A stretch of 64,000 bases of DNA from Paraburkholderia caffeinilytica (GCF_003368325.1 NZ_CP031466.1:1736001-1800000); one strand, 5' to 3'; positions 17,289 through 26,694 are shown, counted from the stretch's first letter. Notes: a model not told the origin generated them from the letters alone. Translations and numbers: made by a program.

Positions 17289-18398
17289 ATGCAAATGTCG
17301 CAATCCCGCTTGATCGAGCTCGATTTTTTTCGCGGGCTGGTCCTCCTGATCATCGTCGTCGATCACATCGGCGGCAGCATTCTGTCGCGCGTTACGCTGC
17401 ATGCCTATGCGCTGTGCGATGCGGCTGAGGTCTTCGTGTTCCTCGGCGGCTTCGCCACCGCAACGGCCTATGCGGCGCTCGCCGAACGGCGTAACGAAGC
17501 GAGCGCGCGCAGCCGCTTCCTGCGACGCTCGCTCGAGATCTATCGCGCGTTCCTCATCACAGCCGGCTTGATGCTGCTGGTCAGCGCGGTGCTGACCGCG
17601 TTCAGTATCGACGGCCCCAATCTGGCCACTACCGATCTCGACGATCTGATGGACACCCCCGTGGCCGCCCTGCGCGACATCCTGCTATTCCGCCGTCAGC
17701 CGTATCTCGCTTCCGTGTTGCCGATGTACGCGTTCTTCGCGCTGCTGGTGCCGATGATCCTGCCGCTCGCGCGCAGCAAGCCATGGCTGCTGCTGGCCGG
17801 CAGCGTCGCGCTGTGGGCAGGCGCGCCGGCGATCGACGCCTACCTGCCCGCCGCGCCGGACATGCACTGGGACTTCAACCCGTTTGCCTGGCAGTTGCTG
17901 TTCGTGCTCGGCGTGCTGGCACGCTGCCAGCCGGTTTATCAGCGGATCAGCGCGCACCGTTTCGGCTGGCTGGTCAGCTTGCTTGCGCTTGCCGTGGTTG
18001 CCGCCGCGGCTTACTACAAGCTCTTCATTGAACGCGAGCCGCTCGATGCAAGCTTCAAGCAAAACCTCTCCTATCTGCGCGCGGTCAATTTTCTTGCGAT
18101 TGCCTGGCTTGTCGCGAACCTGATCCAGCTCGGCTGGGCAAGGAAGTTCGCTCAATGGATGCCGTGGGTCGGCATGATCGGCCGCAAAGGGCTGCTGTGT
18201 TTCATCGCGGGCGCCGTGATTTCGCTGGTCGTCGATTCCGTGCTGTATGCCGCGACCGACGGCTATCTGAACTATCCCCTCGGGCTGGTGGCGGACGCGT
18301 GTGCGGTCGGCGCGCTGTTCGGCGTCGCCAGGGCGTCTGACCCGCTCAGGCGCTTCGCAACGCACCTCTGGAACTTGCGTCTCAGAACGTCGCCCTGA
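17289..18398 (+). CDS. opgC: OpgC-domain integral membrane acyltransferase-like protein
   Basis: The 369-residue protein starts SRLIELDFFRGLVLLIIVVDHIGG and has about ten hydrophobic segments. The D-F-x-R-G motif near the start and the overall layout match the OpgC/MdoC family, which transfers succinyl groups onto periplasmic glucans or acts as a related O-acyltransferase in the inner membrane. A second in-frame ATG (17295) is an equally good start; neither has a strong ribosome site. The neighbour downstream is a secreted esterase on the same strand, 264 bp away. The actual acyl donor and acceptor are not known for this subgroup. Confidence 0.8.
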   Translation: MQMSQSRLIELDFFRGLVLLIIVVDHIGGSILSRVTLHAYALCDAAEVFVFLGGFATATAYAALAERRNEASARSRFLRRSLEIYRAFLITAGLMLLVSAVLTAFSIDGPNLATTDLDDLMDTPVAALRDILLFRRQPYLASVLPMYAFFALLVPMILPLARSKPWLLLAGSVALWAGAPAIDAYLPAAPDMHWDFNPFAWQLLFVLGVLARCQPVYQRISAHRFGWLVSLLALAVVAAAAYYKLFIEREPLDASFKQNLSYLRAVNFLAIAWLVANLIQLGWARKFAQWMPWVGMIGRKGLLCFIAGAVISLVVDSVLYAATDGYLNYPLGLVADACAVGALFGVARASDPLRRFATHLWNLRLRTSP

Positions 18399-18412
18399 GC
18401 GGGCGGCGTGCA

Positions 18413-18435
18413 CGAACGAACGAACGAACGAACGA
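18413..18435. repeat. CGAA tetranucleotide microsatellite
   Basis: Five CGAA units (18413-18432) are followed by a degenerate CGA, starting 15 nt after the opgC-like stop. The repeat is in no gene, so it is not an obvious phase-variation switch. Confidence 0.8.
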
Positions 18436-18492
18436 GCTTTTAGGGTATTGCCGTTTGCGATTCGTTGCCTGCCGTTTGTCGATTATGTGGCG

Positions 18493-18606
18493 GACGAATT
18501 TCCACGACGCCTCTTGCCGCTTACGTGCCCGACGAATTGCCGCGTTGCCGTTTGCCGCTTACCTGCCCAACGAATTACCACGACGCCGCTTGCCATTTTC
18601 CACTGC
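18493..18606. repeat. Three tandem 38-bp imperfect repeats
   Basis: Copies lie at 18493-18530, 18531-18568 and 18569-18606. All share GACGAATT (AACGAATT in the third) at the start, and copies 1 and 2 also share TTGCCGCTTAC. A weaker fourth copy may precede at about 18457-18492. The array ends 56 bp before the esterase start and contains no gene. Confidence 0.75.
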
Positions 18607-18662
18607 CGATGCTGATAGCATGACGGCCGCGCGCGACCTGCGCTGCGGCCTCCTACTCTGAC

Positions 18663-19523
18663 ATGCGTCTATTCCTACATTCCGCACTCCTCGCGCTGTG
18701 CGCCGCTGTCGGCGCGCCGGCGAGCGCCAGTACCGTCGTCAGCCGAAGCTTTCATTCCGAAGCGCTCGGCCGTGACTGGGCGTACACGATCTATCTGCCG
18801 ACCGGCTATCGCCATGACGCCGCGCGCCTTCCCGTACTCTACCTCCTGCACGGCAACAACGGCGACGCCAACGACTGGCTCACGCAGGGCCATCTGCAAG
18901 CCACCGCCGACGCACTGATCGAGCACAAGGAGATGCCGCCGGTCGTGATCGTGATGCCGCAAGGCGGCACGGACTGGTATGTCGATCGCAAGGAGAAGAT
19001 AGAGACCGCGTTCTTCGGCGACCTGCTGCCCGAGATCGAAACGCGCTACGCGGTCGCGACGCAGCGTGGCGGGCGGATGATCGGCGGCGTATCGATGGGC
19101 GGTTTCGGCGCGTTGCGCTACGCCATGACGCGACCGGAACTCTTTTGCGGCGCGCTCCTGCTGAGCCCCGCGATCTATGCGAACGAGCCTCCGCTCGCTT
19201 CGGCGGCACGCCGCGTCGGGGTGTTCGGCGACCGGCAGTTCGATCCGCACGTCTGGCATGCGCTCAACTATCCGGCGCAATGGGAGCGCTACATGAGCCA
19301 GCCGTATCGCCTGCCGATGTTCATCGCCGCCGGCGACGACGACCTGGCGATCCAGGCCGATGCGTCATCGCTTTACACGCATCTTCGGCTGGCGGGAAAT
19401 CCGGCGGCGCTGCGCATCGTCGACGGCGGCCACACCTGGGATGTCTGGAGCGCGCTGCTGCCCGCCGCGCTGAAATACACGCTGGGCTGCGTCAAACAGT
19501 CGGCGCGCGATCAGGAAAAGTAG
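18663..19523 (+). CDS. Secreted esterase, putative esterase D / S-formylglutathione hydrolase fold (PF00756 type)
   Basis: The 286-residue protein has a signal peptide (cleavage after about residue 22, ASAS) and a mature alpha/beta hydrolase. Landmarks are LLHGNNGDANDW, the nucleophile elbow GVSMGGFGALRYA (Ser at about 143), an acid region (AAGDDDLAIQA) and the catalytic His in GGHTWDVW near the C-terminus. Family members hydrolyse acyl esters, including mycolyl, feruloyl and carbohydrate esters. It is probably periplasmic. The upstream OpgC-like acyltransferase raises the possibility of an acylation/deacylation pair, but spacing and the intervening repeats do not suggest an operon. Confidence 0.88.
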   Translation: MRLFLHSALLALCAAVGAPASASTVVSRSFHSEALGRDWAYTIYLPTGYRHDAARLPVLYLLHGNNGDANDWLTQGHLQATADALIEHKEMPPVVIVMPQGGTDWYVDRKEKIETAFFGDLLPEIETRYAVATQRGGRMIGGVSMGGFGALRYAMTRPELFCGALLLSPAIYANEPPLASAARRVGVFGDRQFDPHVWHALNYPAQWERYMSQPYRLPMFIAAGDDDLAIQADASSLYTHLRLAGNPAALRIVDGGHTWDVWSALLPAALKYTLGCVKQSARDQEK

Positions 19524-19582
19524 ATCGGGACAAATAAGCCGGCGAATCAGCAGTCCCGATTGCACCGGCGCATTGCGTGCAA

Positions 19583-20665
19583 CTATTGCACGAGATCGGT
19601 CCACAGCACCATCAGCACGGTCATGAGCGCCGGGCCGATGAAGAGGCCGAGCAAACCGAACGTCTCCGCCCCGCCGAGAATGCCGAATAGCACCAGCAGG
19701 AAGGGCAATCGCGTCGAGTTGCCGATCAGCACCGGCCGCACGAAATGTTCGGCGACGAACACCACGACCGAACCGAACACCGCAAGCCCGACAGCCCCGG
19801 CAACCGAACCTTGCGAGAACAGCCACAAGGCCGCGAGACCGAACGTGAGCGGTGCGCAGAACGGCAGCATCGCGGCGATCGCCGTAACGAACGCGAGCAG
19901 CGCGACGTGCGGCAAACCGGTCACGCAATAGGCGACGCCCAGCAACACGCCTTCGCCGAGTCCGACCACCACCAGTCCCGACACCGTGCCGCGTACGGCC
20001 GCGGCCATGCGTTCGAGCAACTGCGCGCCGTCATCGCCGAAGCCGCGCCGCGCGCCTTTCATCAACGCGCCGGACAGACGCGGCCCCGCCTGAAAGATCA
20101 CGAACAGCGTGATCAGCATGAACGCGAACACCATCACGCCGTGCGCGGCGCGCGCACCGAAGTGGCGGCCGAGCGTCATCACCGTGGTGCTGTGCAAGCC
20201 TTTCATGGCCGCCGAATCGCGCAGCGGCTGAGCGAGATTGGCCTGCCACCAGGCTGAAATCTGTTGCACGCCGAACGGCAAGCGCTGGATGACGTCCGGC
20301 ATCGGAATACCGTTTTCCTGCGCGGCCTTGAACCACTCATTCATGTCGTGGGCTTCGCGCAGCGCCTGGGCAATGCCGATACCCACCGGCAGGACCACCA
20401 GCAACGCGATTGCAAGGGTTAGCGCCACGGCGATCAGCGTCGTGCGGCCAGTGAGCCAGCTGCTGCCTTCCGCTTTCTGCAAAAGCGGCCACAGCGCGAT
20501 CGCAATGACGCTCGCCCAGGCCACCACCGCAATGAAATCGCGCACCACCCACAACGCCAGCAACACGAGAGCGATGGTCAGGACGAGTGAAGCCGTTTTC
20601 TGCTTTCTCAGGCAATCAGGCGGTGTCGGCGAATCGGGTGGCGCTACGGGGGGGCGTGAAATCAT
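19583..20665 (-). CDS. AI-2E family transporter (UPF0118/PerM type)
   Basis: The 360-residue integral membrane protein has about eight helices in the family pattern: two near the N-terminus (LVLTIALVLLALWVVRDFIAVVAWA), a long soluble loop (about residues 90-160) and a C-terminal cluster with GLGEGVLLGVAYCVTGLP and LFIGPALMTVLMVLW. Members export AI-2 or other small molecules, or act as ion/proton antiporters. I chose the ATG at 20665 (MISRPPVAPP); the open frame continues to an ATG at 20740. It is convergent with the esterase gene and single. Confidence 0.88.
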   Translation of the reverse strand: MISRPPVAPPDSPTPPDCLRKQKTASLVLTIALVLLALWVVRDFIAVVAWASVIAIALWPLLQKAEGSSWLTGRTTLIAVALTLAIALLVVLPVGIGIAQALREAHDMNEWFKAAQENGIPMPDVIQRLPFGVQQISAWWQANLAQPLRDSAAMKGLHSTTVMTLGRHFGARAAHGVMVFAFMLITLFVIFQAGPRLSGALMKGARRGFGDDGAQLLERMAAAVRGTVSGLVVVGLGEGVLLGVAYCVTGLPHVALLAFVTAIAAMLPFCAPLTFGLAALWLFSQGSVAGAVGLAVFGSVVVFVAEHFVRPVLIGNSTRLPFLLVLFGILGGAETFGLLGLFIGPALMTVLMVLWTDLVQ

Positions 20666-21007
20666 GTGGGCTCTTGAGATCGTGTGGATATGCGCGCGTG
20701 ACGACCGGAAAAATGCAAACCCGCTACACTTGCGTCGCACGGTTGCTCATCAATAGCGACATCTTAAAGGAAGCACCGGCGCCCTCCGCCGGCGGCATGC
20801 GCGTCGCGCTCAGTACAACACTGCGTTGCAAAAATCCACGCTATCGCAAATTCACATCGCATATATCCCGCAAAGCCCTGTGGTTTCAGGTAAGCGTGAA
20901 TGTCAAGTTTCATTGTTGCTATTTGGGGAACAGTGTTTCAACCGCCGCACAATGGCTATCCGGCGCGCACGGGACTACATTCGGCAAACCACAATACGGA
21001 GCCGACG
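20666..21007. other. Intergenic region upstream of DUF3331 gene
   Basis: These 342 bp separate divergent genes. The only feature I can support is ACGGAG before the ATG at 21008. Confidence 0.35.
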
Positions 21008-21295
21008 ATGATGACCTTAGAGTCCATCCCCCTTGACGGAACCAATGGCGTACGCATCGAGATTCTCGAGCGCTCCGACACCACGCTGGTGATCCGCTGG
21101 GTTGAACCGGGGCGCTGTCATTATGGCGAGCAGCGTTGGCGGCGGCGCTCGGCGCATACGTCGGGAACATGCGCGGTGACACGGCGCAAGATTCGCCGCG
21201 GCGACGCGGTGTTCAAACCGGCTGAACGGCCGGCGCCTTCGAATGCTTCGGCAATGATCTGTGCCGAAGTGTTGGGCGAACTGGCTGAAGCCTGA
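21008..21295 (+). CDS. DUF3331 family small protein
   Basis: The 95-residue basic protein starts MMTLESIPLD after an ACGGAG site. The segment IRWVEPGRCHYGEQRWRRR, then AHTSGTCAVTRRKIRRGDAVFKP, is typical of DUF3331 proteins, which are largely confined to Burkholderia and relatives and have no known function. The single Cys pair and many Arg might suggest nucleic-acid binding, but that is a guess. The frame stays open upstream to 20900 without a better start. Confidence 0.75.
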   Translation: MMTLESIPLDGTNGVRIEILERSDTTLVIRWVEPGRCHYGEQRWRRRSAHTSGTCAVTRRKIRRGDAVFKPAERPAPSNASAMICAEVLGELAEA

Positions 21296-21771
21296 CGCTT
21301 TTACCTCGACGGTACGTGGCTGCCGTGCGCTTGCGGCATGCGGTTGCGGCGCTTACGGCGCCTGTCGTCGCAGGCCTCCCGCCTGATTGATGGGTGCAGT
21401 TTCTCCACCTCGCTGCCCGCTTTTCGCCCGCTTCCAGCCTGCCTTTCACCTGCTTTTCAGCTACTTTTCACCCGTTTCTCGCCCGCGCCCGTTTCTCGTC
21501 CACTTCTCGTCCGCTCTCCGACACGCCCGGCGCCGCTCGTCAATTCACTGCCTGCATGTCCATAACGGCCACGGCCGAAGGCCGCCGGCACTGGCGGACA
21601 GCCACGCTGCGGCCTCGCCTCCAAAAGCCGGATTGCGGCCCTTGGTCACGTGCGTTAAGGTGATCTCCGTTGCGCCTGGTCACCACACCCGCCAGACGCG
21701 CACGGTTAAATGAACGTCCTCACCCATTCGAACACGCCGCGGCCCGTCCGCGGCAAACGAGAGGCGACACC
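21296..21771. other. Region upstream of ribonucleotide reductase
   Basis: These 476 bp hold the 11-bp repeat array and the nrdJ ribosome site (GAGAGGCG before the ATG at 21772). I looked for a cobalamin riboswitch and paired NrdR boxes and could not recognise either. Confidence 0.4.
21416..21520. repeat. Degenerate 11-bp pyrimidine-rich tandem repeat upstream of nrdJ
   Basis: Nine 11-bp units resembling CCCGCTTTTCG run head to tail from 21416 to 21520, with one 6-bp insert (21482-21487). The plus strand is almost purine-free. The period is close to one helical turn and is not a multiple of three, so it is not a coding repeat. It ends 251 bp before the nrdJ start. Confidence 0.75.
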
Positions 21772-24333
21772 ATGGCAGAAGACACGCACGACACCCGCGC
21801 CGCAGCGGTTTCTCCCGCCCCGCTAGTTGCACCGCAACAATTCTCTCTGGACGTCCTGCTCGAGAAATATGCGAAAGGCGACGAGCAATCGGCCGACGAC
21901 GTGTTCCAGCGCGTCGCCCGCGGCGTCGCCCAGGCGGAACCGGAAGCCCTGCGCGAATCGGTGGAAGCGCTGTTTGCCGACAACCTGCGGCACGGCGCGC
22001 TCGGCGCCGGGCGCATCATGAGCGCGGCGGGCACGGGCATCGCCGCCACGCTTATCAACTGCTTCGTGCAGCCGGTCGGCGACGCGATCCAAGGCGTCGA
22101 CGAACAGGGCCTGCCGGGCATCTACGTGGCGCTGCTGCAAGCCGCCGAAACGATGCGCCGCGGCGGCGGCGTCGGCTACAACTTCTCCGCCATCCGGCCC
22201 AAGGGCGCCCGCGTTCATACCACCAGTTCGTCGGCGTCCGGACCGTGCAGCTATATGGACGTGTTCGACGCCTCGTGCCGGACTGTCGAAAGCGCCGGCT
22301 CGCGGCGCGGCGCGCAAATGGCCGTGCTCGACTGCAATCATCCCGATCTGATCGAGTTCATCGAGGCAAAACATTCGAAGGGCCGCTGGAACAACTTCAA
22401 TGTGTCGGTAGGCGTCACCGACGAATTCATGCGCGCTGTCGAAGAAGATCAGCCCTGGCAACTCGTGCACCACGCGGAGCCGTCGCCGGCGCTGCGCGCG
22501 GCAGGCGATGTGCGGCAACGCGAGGACGGCCTGTGGGTCTACAGCGAAAGGCCGGCCCGCGAGATCTGGGACCGCATCATGCGCTCCACGTACGACGTCG
22601 CCGAGCCCGGCATCGTGTTCATCTCGCGCATGAACGAGGACAACAATCTACGCGCCGTCGAAACCATCCGCGCCACCAACCCGTGCGGCGAACAACCGCT
22701 GCCGGCCTATGGCTGCTGCAACCTCGGACCGTTGAACCTCACGCGTTTCGTGCTCGATCCGTTCGCGCAAACGAAAGGCCGCAAGCCTTCGTTCGACTGG
22801 GACGGTCTCGCCAAACGCACCCGCATCCAGGTGCGCTTTCTCGACGACGTGCTCGACGTCACGCTATGGCCGCTGCAGCAGCAATACGACGAGTCGCGCG
22901 CCAAGCGGCGCATCGGCGTGGGCTTCACCGGCCTCGGCGATACGCTGGTAATGCTTGGCCTGCGCTACAACTCGCAGGAAGGCCGCGACTTCGCGGTGCG
23001 CATCGCCCGGTTGATGCGCGACGAGGCCTATCGGGCATCGGTGGAGCTGGCGCGCGAGCGCGGCGCGTTTGAGTTGTTCGACGCCGGACGTTATCTGGAC
23101 GCCGGCACCTTCGCCTCCCGCCTGCCCGACGACATCAAGGATGCAATCCGCCGCGACGGCATCCGCAACAGCCACCTGCTGTCGATCGCGCCGACGGGCA
23201 CCGTCAGCCTCGCGTTCGCGGACAACGCGTCGAACGGCATCGAGCCGGCCTTCTCGTGGACCTACACGCGCATGAAGGTGATGGCCGACGGGGGCCGTGA
23301 ATCGTTCGACGTCGAAGACTACGCGTATCGCCTTTATCGCGAGCTCGGCGGCGATGTGAACAACTTGCCGGACTACTTCGTCAGCGCACTCGAAATGTCG
23401 GCCCGCGACCACCTCGACATGATGGCCGCCGTGCAGCCGTACGTGGACACGTCGATCTCGAAGACCGTGAACGTGCCCGCGGACTATCCGTTCGATGCGT
23501 TCGAAAGCCTCTACTTCGACGCGTGGAAAAACGGTCTCAAGGGTCTCGCCACCTACCGTCCGAATGAAACGCTCGGCGCGGTGCTGAGCGTGAGCGCGCC
23601 GCAAGCGGACGACACGCTGGCCGAAACCGATCAGGATCCGCTGCGGATCGCGATCGATCATCGGCCGAAGGGCGAGTTGCCGGCGATCATCGAAAAAGTC
23701 GAATACCTCACGCAAGCCGGCAAGAAATCGCTTTACGTAGCCGTGTCGTTTATCGAAGTGACGGGACGCCTGGGCGGTGACGAGGTCACGATCGAACGCC
23801 CTATCGAGTTCTTCATTCCGACCGGGCAGCGCGACGAATCTCAGCAATGGATCACGGCGACGATGCGTTCGCTGTCGCTCGCGGCACGCGGCGGTTTTGT
23901 CGCGCGCAACCTGCAGGATATGCGCAAGGTGTCGTGGGATCGCGGGCAGGTGCGGCTCGGCGAAGTGCAGCGTCTGGACGGCCATCGCACGCCGCGCTGG
24001 CACGATTCAGAAGTGGCGGCGCTCGCTTTTGCAATCCAGCAGATTCTGCATCGTCGCGGTTTTCTCGACGCCGAAGGCAACCAGGTGCCGTCGCGCATGC
24101 TGGCGCGTTTGCCTCGCGGTCAGATGAAGGCCGAGACGGCGTTGCCGGCGGATTTCGGCATCCGTCCGCATCCTGGTGACGCTGATGAGACAACGCTGAC
24201 GCAATCCGGTGGCGCGCTCGGGCTGCACACCATGCTCGGACGCAAATGCGGCTCCTGCGGTGCGAACGCTGTGATTCGCAAGGATGGCTGCGATTTCTGC
24301 ACGGCGTGTGGCGAAGTCGGCGCGTGCGGGTAA
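21772..24333 (+). CDS. nrdJ: Adenosylcobalamin-dependent (class II) ribonucleoside-diphosphate reductase
   Basis: The 853-residue enzyme reduces ribonucleotides to deoxyribonucleotides using B12, so it works with or without oxygen. GGGVGYNFSAIRP lies near residue 125, and the active-site NPCGEQPLPAYGCCNLG lies near 300-318. The core continues to SIAPTGTVSLAFADNASNGIEP. A C-terminal zinc-ribbon-like tail has four paired Cys (CGSCGAN and CDFCTACGE). The start at 21772 has a good ribosome site, although the frame is open from 21670. It appears monocistronic. Confidence 0.93.
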   Translation: MAEDTHDTRAAAVSPAPLVAPQQFSLDVLLEKYAKGDEQSADDVFQRVARGVAQAEPEALRESVEALFADNLRHGALGAGRIMSAAGTGIAATLINCFVQPVGDAIQGVDEQGLPGIYVALLQAAETMRRGGGVGYNFSAIRPKGARVHTTSSSASGPCSYMDVFDASCRTVESAGSRRGAQMAVLDCNHPDLIEFIEAKHSKGRWNNFNVSVGVTDEFMRAVEEDQPWQLVHHAEPSPALRAAGDVRQREDGLWVYSERPAREIWDRIMRSTYDVAEPGIVFISRMNEDNNLRAVETIRATNPCGEQPLPAYGCCNLGPLNLTRFVLDPFAQTKGRKPSFDWDGLAKRTRIQVRFLDDVLDVTLWPLQQQYDESRAKRRIGVGFTGLGDTLVMLGLRYNSQEGRDFAVRIARLMRDEAYRASVELARERGAFELFDAGRYLDAGTFASRLPDDIKDAIRRDGIRNSHLLSIAPTGTVSLAFADNASNGIEPAFSWTYTRMKVMADGGRESFDVEDYAYRLYRELGGDVNNLPDYFVSALEMSARDHLDMMAAVQPYVDTSISKTVNVPADYPFDAFESLYFDAWKNGLKGLATYRPNETLGAVLSVSAPQADDTLAETDQDPLRIAIDHRPKGELPAIIEKVEYLTQAGKKSLYVAVSFIEVTGRLGGDEVTIERPIEFFIPTGQRDESQQWITATMRSLSLAARGGFVARNLQDMRKVSWDRGQVRLGEVQRLDGHRTPRWHDSEVAALAFAIQQILHRRGFLDAEGNQVPSRMLARLPRGQMKAETALPADFGIRPHPGDADETTLTQSGGALGLHTMLGRKCGSCGANAVIRKDGCDFCTACGEVGACG

Positions 24334-24375
24334 GCGGCAACCGGGAGCCGGTGGAGTCCCCACCAAACAGGGAGT

Positions 24376-25695
24376 TCAGTCGCAAACCCCGGCACCCGGA
24401 CTCCCGGATCGCCGGGACGTCGGCCATTCCGATCGGGGCGCCGCGTGTCTTCCTTTGCTGCGCCGGATTGTGCGCATGACCAGCAGGACGACCGGGACGA
24501 TCAGGAGCCCTTCGGCCAGTTCCGGATCGAGTGGAAAATGGAGGGTATGAAGGGCCTTGAATCCGGCCGACGCCAAGGAAAGCACATAGTACGAGATGGC
24601 GGCGACAGACAGGCCCTCGACCGCATGTTGCAACCTCAACTGGCTTTGTGCGGTCTGATTCATGCCTTCCAGCAAGCGGGTCGTGTCTTCTTCCTGTGCC
24701 AGATTGACGCGCGTGCGCAGCAGATCGACCGCCCTTGCCACCCGTCCGGCGAATTGTTCGTGGCGCGCCCAGACGGTCTTGCACGTCTCCATCGCGGGGG
24801 CGAAGCGCCGCTCCATGAATTCGGCGATGGTCGGCACGCCTTCGATGCGCTCTTCGCGCAGCTCCTGAATGCGGGCAAGGACGAGTTTTTCATAAGCGCG
24901 CGAGGCGCTGAAGCGCCCGCTCGAGCCCGCCAGCGACTCGATGCGCACGGCAAGATGCGTGAGGCGCACCAGCAGTTCGGCATCGTTGCGGCGCCCCTGG
25001 CTCGTGTCCATGCTGTGCATCAACGGCTGAAGCGCCGACTGCAGTTCGTCGAGACTTCTGCCCAGTTCGCGGGCAACCGGCAGCGCCAGCAAAGCCATCA
25101 TCCGGTATGTCTCGATCTCGTAGAGTCGCTGCAGAAGACGTCCGCCCTGCTCCTCCCGAAAGTCGTCGTCGATCACCAGAAATCGCGAGAAGCCGTCGGG
25201 CCGCACGCTCCAGTCGCAGTAAACCTGCCCGCCTCCCAGCACCTTGCTGCCCACCAGAACGGGACCGTCGATCCACTGCCGCACGCTCTGGCGTGCCGCG
25301 CCGGTCGAGTCGCCCGACACGAGTTCCATGCGGATCGCGACGAACCGCTTGCCTTCAAAACCGCGAAACCATTCGGATGGAATATGGGCCGACGGCAGAT
25401 CGGAGAAGTAGTCCGCGTCATGACGTTGCGCGACAAACGTGAAGGTGGAGAATTCCGTGTGCCGCTCCCACTTCAACTGCTTCTCCTCATTCCACCGCGC
25501 CGAGTAATGCGTCGTTCCGTCGGCGGGAATCGCGAGACCTGTCAGCCTGCACAGCGATCGAAGCAGCGCTTCGTGAACGGAAGGATCGCCGTCGGCATAG
25601 ATGGCAAAGTGCGCGAGCGCCACCGAACCGCCAATCCGCAGAAACGGCCGGGCGTGCAATTCGCCCGCGAGGCTGGCGCGCAGGAAATGATCCAT
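24376..25695 (-). CDS. DUF3422 family protein, C-terminally membrane-anchored
   Basis: The 439-residue protein starts MDHFLRASLAGELHARPF and contains ERHTEFSTFTF (about residues 77-87), both hallmarks of DUF3422. The middle is helical and rich in charged residues. Two hydrophobic segments near the C-terminus (about 372-392 and 405-420) end in a basic tail. The function of the family is unknown; it is often annotated as a putative membrane-anchored protein. It is convergent with nrdJ and precedes the hydrolase gene by 54 bp on the same strand, so the two minus-strand genes may share a transcript. Confidence 0.85.
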   Translation of the reverse strand: MDHFLRASLAGELHARPFLRIGGSVALAHFAIYADGDPSVHEALLRSLCRLTGLAIPADGTTHYSARWNEEKQLKWERHTEFSTFTFVAQRHDADYFSDLPSAHIPSEWFRGFEGKRFVAIRMELVSGDSTGAARQSVRQWIDGPVLVGSKVLGGGQVYCDWSVRPDGFSRFLVIDDDFREEQGGRLLQRLYEIETYRMMALLALPVARELGRSLDELQSALQPLMHSMDTSQGRRNDAELLVRLTHLAVRIESLAGSSGRFSASRAYEKLVLARIQELREERIEGVPTIAEFMERRFAPAMETCKTVWARHEQFAGRVARAVDLLRTRVNLAQEEDTTRLLEGMNQTAQSQLRLQHAVEGLSVAAISYYVLSLASAGFKALHTLHFPLDPELAEGLLIVPVVLLVMRTIRRSKGRHAAPRSEWPTSRRSGSPGAGVCD

Positions 25696-25749
25696 GGTTA
25701 TTCTTCTTTCTGATTTCTGATGGTTGTGCGCGTTGCCCGAAAATCAGTA

Positions 25750-26604
25750 TTACCAGGAACTTACAAAGGCATGGACAAGCCGGTTGAATACCCCGGGCTT
25801 CGCGACGTTCATCCCATGCGATGCGCCCGCAATGGTTTGTTTTTCCGCGTGGTCGACCCAATCCGCGAGCTTGTCGACGTTGTTGCGAAACATGCGCGGG
25901 CTCTTTTCGCCTTCGATCAGCAACGTCCGGCACTGCACGTCACGCGCTGCGTCACGTGAGTACGCCGGCAACGGATCGCGAAACTGCTTCGGCAGCGTGG
26001 CGGCATTGTCGATCGCCATGGTGCGAAAACCGGCGGGACTCTTGCGCCAGAAGCCGGGCATGCTCACCGAGTCGACGAAGAGTTCCAGTCCGGCGTCGAT
26101 CGCACCGCTTTCAATCAAATCGGCGACTTTGGCGCGAAGGACGTTGGTCGCAGGCGGCAGCGAGGCTTCCGGCATCCCGTCGATCTGCAACGGGCCGCCC
26201 GGATCGGCAAGCGTCAGCGTTTTCACGAGGCGTGGATACTCCCGCGCCACGTGGAATGCGACGCATCCTCCGCGCGAGTGCCCCACCAGATGAACCGGCC
26301 CGAGGTTCATGGCCGCGATGAACTCGGCGAGTTCCGCGACATGCGTCTTCCAGCCAAATTCCCCTTGAATGCAGGCATCGTCCGCCGGCCAGTAGTGGCT
26401 AAGGCTGACCGAAATACAGAGGAAATGCTTCGACAGAAAATCGGTTTGACTGCTCCAGTAGCGGTAATCGCACAGCGATCCGTGCACGAAGACCAGTGGC
26501 TCTCCCGAACCGCTGATCACATAGGGCACGCAGATGCCGGAGGGCACGGTGGCAAAGCACAGCTCCGGGACTGAAAGTACTGAAGGGTCGGTTCGCGCGT
26601 TCAT
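25750..26604 (-). CDS. Alpha/beta hydrolase, serine type
   Basis: The 284-residue protein has FVHGSLCDYRYW (oxyanion loop, about residues 38-49), the elbow GHSRGG (Ser at about 115) and a C-terminal His in GASHGMNV. It has no signal peptide. The residues fit an esterase, lactonase or C-C hydrolase; the substrate is unknown. It is transcribed away from a LysR regulator starting 91 bp upstream on the opposite strand, the usual arrangement for a LysR target gene. The DUF3422 gene follows on the same strand. Confidence 0.83.
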   Translation of the reverse strand: MNARTDPSVLSVPELCFATVPSGICVPYVISGSGEPLVFVHGSLCDYRYWSSQTDFLSKHFLCISVSLSHYWPADDACIQGEFGWKTHVAELAEFIAAMNLGPVHLVGHSRGGCVAFHVAREYPRLVKTLTLADPGGPLQIDGMPEASLPPATNVLRAKVADLIESGAIDAGLELFVDSVSMPGFWRKSPAGFRTMAIDNAATLPKQFRDPLPAYSRDAARDVQCRTLLIEGEKSPRMFRNNVDKLADWVDHAEKQTIAGASHGMNVAKPGVFNRLVHAFVSSW

Positions 26605-26668
26605 ACATGAGGCTCCTTTCCAGCACTATGCACGACGCGTCGATCTAAGAAAATCGCGTAATATTGAT

Positions 26669-26693
26669 GGTATCCATCGATTTATCTGATACC
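26669..26693. promoter_or_regulatory. Inverted repeat in the LysR/hydrolase divergent promoter region
   Basis: GGTATC (26669-26674) and GATACC (26688-26693) form an interrupted palindrome with a 13-bp spacer, directly before the LysR start codon. It lies in the 90-bp divergent intergenic region, where a LysR protein would control its target and itself. The spacing differs from the classic T-N11-A box, so assignment is tentative. Confidence 0.4.
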
Positions 26694-26694
26694 A

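Noticed and set aside
18413..18435. Phase-variable switch
   Set aside because: The tetranucleotide repeat lies after a stop codon and is too far from the next start (about 230 bp) to affect a reading frame or core promoter.
21296..21771. Cobalamin riboswitch upstream of the B12-dependent reductase
   Set aside because: I could not find the B12 box or a plausible junction structure; the region is mostly a pyrimidine repeat.
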